64,000 nt of DNA from Ornithorhynchus anatinus. Lineage: Eukaryota > Chordata > Mammalia > Monotremata > Ornithorhynchidae. The notes below the pieces were generated by a model that worked only from the letters and a program-made list of their open reading frames with translations, was not told the DNA's origin and did not search any database. The position numbers and the translations under genes were made by a program. Within the stretch, counting starts at the first letter, position 1; each line of letters opens with the position of its first letter. The stretch is taken from positions 51,052,172 through 51,116,171 of the forward strand of contig NC_041738.1 of the NCBI RefSeq assembly GCF_004115215.2. Reading direction: 5' to 3'. This document shows, one piece after another, positions 35,701-47,700 of the stretch.

Positions 35701-38700
35701 TGCAGTGCCCCTCCCACTGAGTTAGAGTCCCAGTTTTCATCCCGGGGGGTCCTGCACCCTGCTTGCCTCCCTCACCCGGCTGGGTCCCAGCCCCAGGCCA
35801 GGTTCCAGCTCCCACCCCATTCCTGAAAGCTGCAGAGAGACAGATGGGAGGGGAGAATCATGTGGAGTTGTGGGGAGGGGACAGAGTGAGGAAGAGATCC
35901 CAAGAAGCAGGGAATGGTCAGTGAGAAGAGAAGCAGGAGGTCTTACCTGCCTTTTGGGATTTCGTACCCACGCCCAAGTCCTGGGGAGAGAACAGAATGA
36001 AGACGAGGGGGAATCTGACCTTAGGAACCAGAGGTCCTTTTCCTCTGTCCCACGTCTTTCTACCAGAAACCAACACCCAGATAATCTTGCTTTTTCCCCA
36101 GTTCCATTTGTCTCCAACTAGTGCCATAGCCATTCTGAGCCCCAGAACCCGTGGAGATCAGGCAGGGGAGGGGAAGTGTGAGGGGAGGGGATCATAGGTA
36201 GTAGATGCTGGAGGAGGCAGTTGAGATGGGAGTTGAGAAGAGGAGCATAAAGAATAGGAAAGTGAACAGGGGATGGAGAAGGGAATGGAAGAGTGTTTGG
36301 GGAGTGAAAGACTGGAACAGGAGTAGTAATGGGTGTTATATAATGGTGTCTATTTAGTATCTTAGCAATCGTTGTAATGAACGAGGCATAGGGAAGAACA
36401 ATAGACTTGCGAGACATGTTCCCTGCCCACAGGGACTATAATGCTAAAAAAATTAAGTTGGAGGCAGGGGGTTCTTAAGGATGGAGTGGAGGCAGTGGAG
36501 GCCAGGAGGTCGGGATAAGGTTGTAATTTTGTGAATATACAGTGAGACCTCCCCCAGCTCCCTCCTCCAACAGTCCCTGACTCACTTGCCTTCCCCACAG
36601 GGCCCCCAGCTCAGGGTCCATGCCCATGGGAGCCCCTGGTAAAGAGACCAGATGAAACCAGTCAAAGGGACCGGAGAGGGGCTGCGGGGAGGCAGATTTA
36701 ACCACCCCATTCCCACCCACCCGAAGCCATTTTTACATTTTATCGCAACTGCTCTGTCTCTGACCATCGATTCCCCCATCCAGTCTCAATCTTCAGGGGG
36801 GCTGGCCTGGATGTTCTCAGGGGTTTAGGAACATCTGGACCAAGTCAAAGGTCGGGGCAACAGCTGGAAGTGCAGAAAACCAGGGCTCGTTTCCCAGTCC
36901 CCACTCTCCACAGGGAGGAGCCAGAAAGCTCTTACCCAATGTACACCCTTCCCTGAAATCTTTTCCTTACTCTCAGTCAAGTTGGTCACTGCCCAGGTTC
37001 TTACCCCAGTTCCTCTACAAGGAAACAGAGGAAGGTCATGAAGTAGAGTCGAGTGGGAGGAGAGAGAAACAGAGGAAGGATGAGTGGCAAGGGAGCAGCA
37101 GGAAAGCGAGCTAACCTGCCTCCCAGATCCTTATCGACCCCCTCCGCTGTTCTGCCCTGCAGACCTGGCTAACCCCAACACCAGGAAGGAGCCCAGCTTC
37201 GGGCCAGCCAGCTGGGATGCCCTCTAAGTCCTGGCTTCTTCCTTGCCCCTAGGGAGGGCAACTAGGACCCCAGCCACTTCTGCCCAGCCTGGCTCATCAC
37301 ACCCATCACCCGTCCCAGTTTCCCGCAACTGTGCGAATCATGGGGAAAATGAGGGGAAAAGGGCTGAGACAGAGAGGGAGAAAAGGCAAATGGATGAGAG
37401 AAAAGGAGGGAGACAGGAGCACCGATAGAGTCTTAAACTAGAGAGATTAGCCACACTTGGCTTGTGAGATTTCAAGGTGGCTACGAGATCTGGGAGGGCC
37501 CAGGGAACAGAGAGGTTGAGAAAACCCTAGGCCCTGATTTCATCAGAAATCTCTCAAACCCTGGGGTCCCTGTCCACAAACCTCCAGCTCATTCTGCCTG
37601 GGTCTTCCCCATGAAATCCAGGCCCTAGCCTGTGGCCTCCACATAAATCAGTCTCCTGGACTGCACCCTGGACAGCATTGGTGATGACCGAGTCACCCAG
37701 ATCTTGCCTCAGTGGAAGGTTTTTGATAGAGTCTTTGGGTCCTGGGCCCTAGTGCCTCACTGGCTGGGTTTCTGCACTGGAGAAGGCTCCCAGTTCCCTG
37801 TCTGTTTCTGTACTTTGCTGGGAGTCAGGGGGTCATGGGAGATGTGTAGAGGGGATGGGTGGATGGTGAGGAGAGGGAGAGTGAGGGCTGGGTTGAGTTC
37901 TCACCTGTTTTATGAGTTTTGGTCCCTCCTCCCAAGCCTGGGGGAGAAAGGGGAAAGGCAAGAGGCTCAATTTCTGCACCCTCACTACCTGCAGACCCAC
38001 CAGAATCCATCAACCATTGGTATTTCCCCACAGAGCTGAGGCTCCTGCTGAAGCCTAACCCCAGCGACTGCACTATTGGCATTCTGAGCCCTGTAATCTG
38101 TAGGGAACACAATCAGAAGTCAACAATCCAGTCACCTAACAATGCTACAGTTTCCCAGAATTGTCCTTTCTAGGGTGTCCCAGCACAATCATCTTTCCCT
38201 CACAACCTCCCTCAGAGGCAGGGAGGGAAGAGGTTATTCTCCCAGTTTTATTCAGAGAAAACTGAGGATCACACAGTGGGTTTGTAAGTGAGCCATGACT
38301 GGGCCTCAGGTGTTCTGGATTTTGGAATGTTAGGGGATTTTGAATTAGCTCTCAGAGTTGAATTGACGCAACGGAGGGGGACTTGGGGGTTGATATGTGG
38401 TTAATGGTCAATGAGTCCATGTAACTGGTTACAGGATAGAGTTGCCCCCACATCTTTCCTCACAGCTTCTGATTTCCCCTTTCCCTCACTTACCTAACTT
38501 CCCTGCAGAGTCCCTGGGTCCTGCTTCTGCTCCAGGGAAAGCTCCTAGGTTGGAGACGGAACAGTGAGACCCCAAAGAGGGGAGAAAAGAGGAATTCAGA
38601 GATCCAATATGCCCAAATCCTGCTCCTATTTCCAATTTCCCCAGTCCTTGTGTCCCACCCACATACACCTTTAGCTGCCTCCCATCTTCCACTTCTCTAC

Positions 38701-41700
38701 CCCTCCAGCAACCCGTTCTCTCATGCTGCTGCCCTCCAAGGTCCCAGGAAGTCTGTGCTGGGCTGGTCTGGGCTTCCCCCAGTGAGCTCAAGGGACTTCG
38801 ATCTGAGCCCCACTGCCCTCACCTGGCTGGGACCCTGCACAAGGGAAGGCTCCAGCTCCTTGTCCGTTCCCAAATCCTGTGGGCAGAGGGACAGAAGGGG
38901 AGGCTGGGGCTGCAGACAGCTCTGCTGAGTGTCGGGGAGCCATGGGAGACAGGTTCAGGGGGGACGGGTTGGGGAGATGAAGGGTTGGTTTGTGAAGGTC
39001 TCACCTGCTATCTGAGGTTTGGTCCCACCTCCAAAGCCTAGGAGGAGAGGGGAGAGGTGAGGAGACTCAGGCCTTGGTTTCATTCTGAACTCCAAATTCC
39101 AGGTTCATTCATTCATTCATTCAATAGTATTTATTGAGCTCTTACTATGTGCAGAGCACTGTACTAAGTGCTTGGAATGTACAATTCGGCAACAGATAGA
39201 GACAATCCCTGCCCAGTGATGGGCTCACAGTCTAAACGGGGGAGACAGCAGAGCAAAACAGAACGAAACAAAAACAAGACAACATTATCAAGATAAATAG
39301 AATCAAGAGGATGTATACCTCATTAACAAAATAAATAGGGTAATAAATAATATATACAAAGGAGAACAGTGCTGAGGGAGGGAAGGGGGAGGAGCAGAGG
39401 GTGGGGAGAGGGGAAGGGGAGCAGAAGGAAAGGGGGTGCTCAGTCTGGGAAGGACTCTTGGAGGAGGCAAGCTCTCAGTAGGACTTTGAAGAGGGGAAAA
39501 GCAGTTAGTTTGGCGGATGTGAGGAGGGAGGTCATTCCAGGACAGCGGTAGGACATGGGTCAGGCATCGACGGTGGGATAGGAGTGAACAGGGCCAGTGA
39601 GGAGGTGAGCGGCGAGAGTGGAGTGTAGGGCTGGGCAGTAGAAAGAGAGAAGGGAGGTGAGGTAGGAGGAGGCAAGGTGATGGAGAGCTTTAAAGTCAAG
39701 AGTAAGGGGTTTTTGTTTCGTGCGAAGGTTGATAGGCAACCACTGGAGGTTTTTGAGGAAGGGAGTGACAGGCCCAGAGGGTTTCTGCAGGAAGATGATC
39801 TGGGCAGCGGAATGAAGAATAGACTGGAGTGGAGAGAGAGAGGAGGAAGGGAGATCAGAGAGGAGGCTGACACAGTAATCCAGTCAGGATATTATGAGAG
39901 CTTGTACCAGCATGATAGCCTTTTGGATATAGAGGAAAGGACAGACCTTGGTGATATTGTAAAGGTGAGACCGGCAGGTGTTGGTGACGGATTGGCTGTG
40001 TGGGATGAATGAAAGAGCGGAGTCAAGGATGACACCAAGGTTGTGGGCCTGTGAGACGGGAAGGATGGTCGTGCCATACACAGTGACAGGAAGTCAGGGA
40101 GAGGACAGCGTTTGGGAGGGAAGATAAGGAGCTCAGTCCACATACTTTCAGAATTTCCTCTATTGTCAGCACGGCTGATTGAGCCTTATATGTGCAGAAA
40201 ACAAACAAGAGAGTCCAAGGAAGGTCCCCCCCTCAACCCACTAACAATCCCAATGGCACATGGAGGAAACTCATTTATCCCAAATGCAATGCTTCTTTTG
40301 TCAGTTCAGAGACAACACCGTGCCCAGACCCCTGTCCCTCCTGCCTAAAACCGAGCTCAGCTTGTCTGGCCCCGGCTAAGCTCCTTGAGTGTGGCTCCAG
40401 CCTGGCCCTCGAGTCTATTGTCCCCACAAACCCAGGGCCCCATTCTTGGGATCCCTTTTTCCACAGCCCTAACCTGCCACTCTTCGGTTAGCCAGTGTCC
40501 AGTATTCCAGGCCGTACCACAGAAAGTCAATGGCAAGTGACCGATTCTCCCACCTCCGAGGGAGGGTCACTGGTGTGACTCTACTGTTGTCTAGCATCCC
40601 GGCCCCAGTACCCATACAAGGCTGGAAGGGTCCAGCTCCCTGGTTGTCCCCATAACCTGGGAGCAGAGGAACAGGACGGAAGGCTGGGCTATGGCCCCTA
40701 AGCTAGTGTAGGGTAGTCAAGAGGATGTGCGGAAGGATCAGTGGCGGAGAGAAAAATATGGAGTGGAAGAGGAAAAAGACTGTGGCTTCAATCCTGTTCA
40801 TCCCCATCTACCTACCTTATAGCTGCTCTGAGTCCCATGACCAGAGCAGGCAAGCAGGCAGGCAGGCTGGGGGCGGGACTGTGAAAGAAAGTTGGGATAA
40901 GGCAGGAAGATGGAGTTGAAGTTGGAAGGTGGCACATGGAGAGGGAGAAAGGGGACAAAAGGTAGAAGAAGGAATGGGATACGAGATAGTTGTTGTTGGT
41001 GAGAGGCTGGATCAGGAGAGAGGTGGGATACAGGACAAATTCAGGAATGGGACTTGGGGATGGAATGGAGGCAGTGGAGGTTGGGAGGACATGGTTAGGA
41101 TTGCAGTATTTTGAAAATGCAGTGACATCTCCCCCAGCTCTCTTCCTGCACTCAGCCCCTGACTCACCGGCCTTCTCCATGAGGCCTCCAGCTCCAGGTC
41201 CCATGCCCATAGGAGCCCCTGGGGATAAGAACAGATAGGAACAGTGAAAAATTGGGCAGCCGCTCCCAGTCCTCCTCCCTCCCATGATTCTGGACACTTC
41301 TCCCCTTTAAAACCCCAGTAATCTGCCCTATCGCTCCTTGCCCTGACCCTGATCCTCCTTTCTCATATCGACCTACAGAGTGGTCAGTCTGGACATACGA
41401 GGGAAAGGAGAGTTGGGACGCCCACCTCACAAGTGAACTGGAAAGGTCTTACCCGCTGACATCTCTCCCTGCTAAAGTTCTCCCTTGCCACCAGGCCCCA
41501 ATCAAGCCAGCTACCTCCCAGGGGCCTGATCGGGTCCAGCAGCTGAGTGAGTTTGAAACTGGCTTGGGGTTATGAGGAACAGAGAGGCAGTGAGAGGATA
41601 GAGCTGGGAACTGTTCCCACCTTGATGTGAGTGGGGAACCAACCTTTCTGTCTCCCCAGTCTCTTTATCACCCCCTTCCTTGCCCTTCCCAGGCCTCAGA

Positions 41701-44700
41701 AGCCCTGCCTTTCAGCTCTCTCTGCCACAGGGCTGCTCTGGATGGAGCTGATGGGACAGCACCAGCTACCAGCCTCTTCTTGGACTCAAGGGAAGACCCA
41801 GCCTGAAACAGGGATGTAACAGGGAGTCGGGGGTTTGAGAGACATTGGATAAAATCAGAGTCTAGGGCTACCTCACCCTCTCACCTGCCTCTCCCCCAGG
41901 CCTTGGAGTTGGGATGAAACCTCGGAAACCAGGTAGGCCACCCCCAGCCCCGTCTGCCTTTCTGGCTTTGATCCTCTCTCCTCGACTCACTGCCTCTGGC
42001 TTTCTCCTGCTCTGGCAACCCCCTTGCCTGTTGCTTAGTCAGGGTTGAGGTGCCCCTCCAGAAGGAACCATGTGAATAGATGTGGAAGGGCGGGAGAGAG
42101 CGGGAGAAAGGCAGAGGTGGACAGACATGAAGAGAGGGGAGGCTCCTACCTGATTTCTGAGGTTTCATTCCAACTCCAAGACCTGGGGAAGAGGCAGAGA
42201 GAAGGTGAGGCAGCCTCAGACATTCATTTCAACCTAAGACTCTCAAATCCCATCTGTTATTTATTTACTTTTTATTAATGGCTGTCTCCCCCTCTAGACT
42301 GTAAGCTCATTGTACTCTCTCAAGCACTTAGTACAGTGCTCTGCATACAGTAAGCACTCAATAAATATGATTGACTGACTGACTTCCTGTCAGGCCATTT
42401 TCCCAGATTCCTCTCCACTTCCTGAACCAAGCCCCTACCTTTTGGGATCCCCTTCTCCATGGCCCCAGCCTGTATCCTCACCCTCAAACCACAGTGTCCT
42501 GGGAAGTACCCTGACAGACAATGGCCGGTAACCAGACCTTCTGTCCTAGCAGGGGTCACCCATGCCCTCACCTGGCTGGAACCCCGTACCAGGGAAGGTT
42601 GCAGCTCCCTGTCCATTTCCATAACCTGCAGGAAGAGGTACAGGAGGGGAGGCTTGAGCTATTGACACCTCTGCTGGGGACTGGGGAGCCATGAGGATTT
42701 GCAGAGAGGTGGGTCGGGAAGAGAAAGGGCTGGTGTGGTGGATCTCACCTGCTTTCTGAGGTTGGTCCCACCTCTAAGACCTGGAGAAGAGAAGGAGAGG
42801 GGTTCATGCTCCAACCATCAAATCTATTAAAACTCATCAACCAGTGGATTCTGAAGCCGCATGGCTTAAGAGCATGGGTTTGGGAGTTAGAGGTCCTGGG
42901 TTCTAATCTCAGCTCTGCCACTTGTCAGCTGTGAGACTTGGGCAAGTCACGTTAACTTCTCTACGGCCTCAGTTACCTCATCTGTAAATGGGGATTAAGA
43001 CTGTGAGCCCCACGTGGGACAACCTGATTACCTTGCATCTACCCCAACACTTAGAACAGTGTTTGACACATAGTAAGCGCTTAACAAATACTATCATTAT
43101 TATTATTATTATTCCCGCACAGAGCTGAGGCCCCTCCTGTGGCTTAATCCAGCCCCCTCCATTACCTATGCCATAGCCATTTGAGATTTGTAATCTGTGG
43201 GAACAGTCAGAATCAACAATCCAATCATTGAAACTCCCTCAAAGGCAGGGAGGAAAGACATTATTCTCCAAGTTTTTTTCGGAGAGGAACTGAGGATCTG
43301 AGTGGTTAAATGACTTGACCAAAGTCACAGAGCAGGTCTGTGAGTCATGACTGGGTCTCCAGGTGTTCTGGATCTTTGGAATGTTAGGGATTTTGAATTA
43401 GGATTGGGGTTTAAATCGAGGGATGAGGTGGAATTGGGGACAGATGTGTGGGCAGTGGCCAGCAAGTCCATGCCAAGTCTCCATGTCCCTTCTCACAGTT
43501 TCTGACTGCCCTCTTTCCCTTTCTTACCTGTCTTCCCTTCAGGGCCCCTAGGTCCAGATCATGTTCCGGGGAAGGCCCCCAGGGAGGCCCTCCTCCTCTC
43601 CAAAATCCCCTGGCTCTGATCTCCTTGTCTCTGTTCTCAGCTCTTCCCCACCTCAGCCTATCTCCCGACTTCCACTCTTTACCTTCAGGGGGTGCTTGCT
43701 CCCTGCCAGAACCGGAGTGTCCAGCCCCTGCAGACCAGTTTGCTCACACAGCACCAGATCACTGTTAGCCCAGTGGAAGACTCGGGTTCATATCCCTGGT
43801 GGACCTTATTGGTGTTCAGGGTTCCAGGTCTTAGTGCCCTTACCTGCAGGTCCCCTGCACCGGGGAAGACTTCAGCTCTGTGTCCATTCCCATAAACCTG
43901 CGGGCAGAGGGACAGAAGGGGAGGCTGGGGACACCTGTACTATAGAGGTAGCAGGGGCTAGAGCGGGCCAGATGGGGAAGGAATTAAGGAGCTGAAGTTT
44001 CTTTACTTCCTTAGACTGTAAGTTTCTTGACAAGGTGCAATGCCCCAGAAGGGCAGAGACAAAGAAAGAGATAGAGCATGATTCACAGTTAAGATCAGAG
44101 AGAACTAGGAGCACAGAGAAGCCTCACCTGCTTTTCTGAGGTTTCAAGGCACTTCCAAGGCCTGGGAAAGAAAGACCAGGGAGATGGCTTAGGGGGATCC
44201 TGACCCTTCCCCTAATGTCCTGGTGTCTTTCCCCAGTCCCCGCATCTCCCCCGCCTCAGCTTATTTCCCAGCTCCATGCCCTGGCCCTCTCTCACGTACC
44301 TGCTCCATTAGCCATTCTGAGGAGTGACCCTGGAGGGGAAAGGGAGAAAGGCGTGATGCTGGAGGGCCAGGACAGAGTAAATGGGGAATTGAGGAGATGT
44401 AGATGTTCAGGTTGCGTGTTTAATGGCTGCGGGGTGTTTTTTTATAGGTTAAGGATAGATAAAGGCACTGGATTAGTGGGCTGGGGTTGGGGTTAGTGGT
44501 AGAGGCAAGTTTGAGACAAGAGAAGATCCTGCTTCAGGATGGAGAGAGGGGATGGGGGAGATGGCATCGTGACTCCTTGCAGAGGTGACAGGATGGGATG
44601 AAGACATCTCTCTAGAGGTCTCCCTCAATCTGTCCCCTAACTCACTTGCCTTCTCCACTGGACCACCAGGCTGACAGATGGTTCCAATGGGGGCTCCTGG

Positions 44701-47700
44701 GGAGGGGACAGGAGGAGACAACATCAAAGGGGTCAACCGGTTATAGAAGGAGAGTGGGTCATGTGAAAGAGAGCATGTGCTCAAGACTGTTCTTCTCCCC
44801 TCTCCTGCTCCTCTGTCTGTTTAGGACTCCAGTTTTCCTTCCCATAATCCACTCCCCTTTCCAAACCAGATGTCCTTTCCCCAAATCTTGTCTTTCCATT
44901 ATTCAGCTCCTGTCATGATCTGCTCCTAAACCATTTGGAGCAGATTTGGAGCTCCTAAACCATTCCCCATGCAATGTGGAAGGAAATAAGGGGAGTGAGA
45001 AAAATAAGGAAGAGAGATTGGGGTTGAACAGACAGTTGGGTTGGGGCTGGAGGAAATAGAGTCAGTGGCTTTGACCTGGGAGACAAGGTTGTGGGCTGTA
45101 TTAGATTGAGGGGTTGAGTTGGGGAGATGGAATTCAGATGGAAGGAGTTATGTTAGAGGCAGGTTAAGGGTGTGGATTTTGATTGTGGTAAAGGACATTC
45201 AAGGGCTGTGGGGAAAAGGGCTGGGAAATGGGGCTGAGTTGAGTTGGGACTAGAAGCTCAAAGGGAGAAAGCTGGTCCCTAGGATCAGTGGAATGATATT
45301 AAAGGAGATGGATTGAAAGTCTAACGACTGTGGGAAGAGCAAGGCAGGAAGGGTTCCTCACACTCCACAGGACTCTCTCAGCCCAACCCCAAATCTAGGA
45401 GAAGACCTGAGGGGGAGTCAGGAAAAGATCTCAGGGAAGAGGTGGGACGGTCAGACTAAGGTGAAGCCTTCAGGGCCATCCCAGTCTTCAGCCTCCTCTC
45501 CTCCTAAGACTCCATTCTCTCCTATCCCCCCAAATCATTCATTCTTGCATGGATTCTGCTCCTTCCCCACATTCCCCCCTCCCCTCCACAGCTTACCTAC
45601 TCCAAAGCCTCTTGGAGGTCTGAACCCTGAGGGGAGGAAGTGGAAAGTGAGAACAGTAGAGGAGATTACAACTAGGGTTTAAAGCTGTGGGGAATAGAGG
45701 TGAAACCCTCATCTTATGTGCAATGGAAGATGGGATTGTCGAGGGAGAGACTGAGAAGGAAGATCAAATGTGGGTTAGGGAGAGGGAAATCGCCGGGAGA
45801 TGAGAAGCCTGGAGGAGGAGTTAAGGTAAGGGAACATCACCCCATCTGTTTCCACTCCTTCCATTCACCTGCCTTTCTTAGCCCAGAGGAACCCTGGCTC
45901 AAGCACACAATCCAGTGGGTATCTCTTTAGGGGAAGATGAGATGGGACACGGGGGCCAGACCTGGTTTGCCCCCTCCCGACCCAGATTCCCAAGAACCCA
46001 GGTGCCCTTCTCTATCACTCTGGTACTACCTGACAGCTCTTTCCTGAACCAAACTTCATCCTGATTCCTTCACTTACCTGCTCCAAAGCTGTTAGGTGCA
46101 CCAAATCCTTTGAGGGGAGCGGGGAGAGAGAGAGGTGGGGGAATGAGGATGGGATGGGGTACTAGATTTAGGATGGCTGCTAGCAGGGTTCAGGGCTCTG
46201 CTGAGGGTTCGGGGTTAAGGTTACTTGGTGATTTGGAGGCATGGAGTTGACTTTAGACATCGGTGTTAAAGGATTGAGGCTTGAGGGGAATAGCCTCAGG
46301 AGACAGGGATGGCTCAAAGTTGGGAAAATGAGAACAGGAGCGATGGGTCTGGATTAGTACAATGCTCTGCACACATAAGAGGTCAGTAAATACCATTCAT
46401 GAGTGATTTGCTTGGGAGTGGGTGCTCTGGCCTGGGGAGGTGGGGTTGGGAGCCCCTTTAGACTGTAAGCTCCTTGTTTGGCAGGGGACATGTCTACCGA
46501 CTCTTGTATAGAACTTTCCCAAGAGATTGGTGCAGTGCTCTGCTCCCAGTAAGTGCTCAATAAATACCAATGATTGACTGATTGATTGATGATTGGGTTA
46601 TGGCTTTAGGGCCAGAAGGGCCCCATGGTTGTGAGACAACTGATTCCCTAATCTCCAGCCTTCCTCATGGGACTCAGTTCCGGGCCCTACTCCAGTAGGA
46701 ACTCCTGCATAGGAGCAGAACAAATTCCATCAGAGGGACTCAGAAGAAAGGGAGAGAGGTGGAGACAGAAACAGAGGGAGAGAGAGCTTCCCCCTCAGAC
46801 TTTGCTTCCCCCTTGGGCTCCAACTTCCATTTCCTTGTCTGAACTTAAATGCCCCAACTCCCAGCCTCCACATCTCTCCTCTAGAAGACCCGCTCCTTTT
46901 CCAAAATCCAGAGCCTCAGTCTTCAGATCTCCTCTGTCTCCCTTACCTGTGCCGTAGCCATTCTGAGCTCCGTATCCTGCAGGAAAGAAGGGAAGATCAG
47001 GGGAGGGGAGAGGAAAGAAAGGGAATGAGGTTGGGACTGGGGTTGATGAGGAGTGGCTCAGTGGAAAGAGCACGGGCTTGGGAGTCAGAGGTCATGAGTT
47101 CAAATCCCAGCTCTGCCACTTTTCAGCTGTGTGACTGTGGGGCAAGTCACTTCACTTCTCTGTGCCTCAGTTACCTCATCTGTAAAATGGGGATTAACTG
47201 TGAGCCTCACGTGGGACAACCTGATTACCCTGCATCTACCCCAGTGCTTAGAACAGTGCTCTGCACATAGTAAGCGCTTAACAAATACCAACAATAGTTA
47301 GAGGAGAATCGGGTTGAGAGAATGTACAGGGGTAGATTGGGGAGTTTTAGGGTTGGAGTTGGATTGGGAAGAAGGATTAGGTTAGGCTGGATTTGGGATT
47401 GGGAGTGGGGTTTTGGATTACAACAAATACTATTGAATGAATGAATTACAAGTGCAAAGTTTGGGATTTGGGGATCTGGGAGTTAGGACTGTGCAGGATG
47501 AACATGGGCTTGGGGTGGGGAAGCATGAAAGTGAGATAGATTTGAGAAGTGGGGTTTAGTGGTTAGGAGAATAGGTTTGGGAGGATGTGATTGGGTGGTT
47601 GAGAGAGGGAGGAAAGAAGGTGATCATTCTAGAAGGGGTAGCTAGTTGGGTGGCTCTTATGAGCGGCATGGATGGGAGAAAGGCAGAGGAAAACAGAGAG

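Larger units (their letters stand above)
41828..42252. repeat. Inverted repeat spanning two GREP1 A exons
   Basis: Arm 1 about 41,828-41,945 and arm 2 about 42,140-42,252, with similarity continuing weakly inward. The best 50 bp (pyrimidine tract, exon, donor) match at roughly nine in ten positions. The arms include the flanking intron (for example gctacctcaccctct against gctgcctcaccttct). Confidence 0.72.
42240..43115 (+). repeat. LINE-2 tail and sense Mon-1 flanking GREP1 exons
   Basis: LINE-2 tail 42,245-42,385; full sense Mon-1 42,852-43,115 ending in (ATT)n. The interval between them holds three GREP1 exons. Confidence 0.8.

Noticed and set aside
37440-37500. Another GREP1 A exon
   Set aside because: Some similarity (cttggcttgtgagatttcaa) but no family frame and poor splice sites.
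41500-41580. Possible extra phase-1 GREP1 exon
   Set aside because: Open and phase-consistent, but not homologous to any cassette exon and not Gly-rich; it may be chance.
45865-45900. Another GREP1 exon (GSSGLRKAG)
   Set aside because: The donor is acceptable but entry would need phase 0 while the upstream exon leaves in phase 1; no alternative acceptor found.
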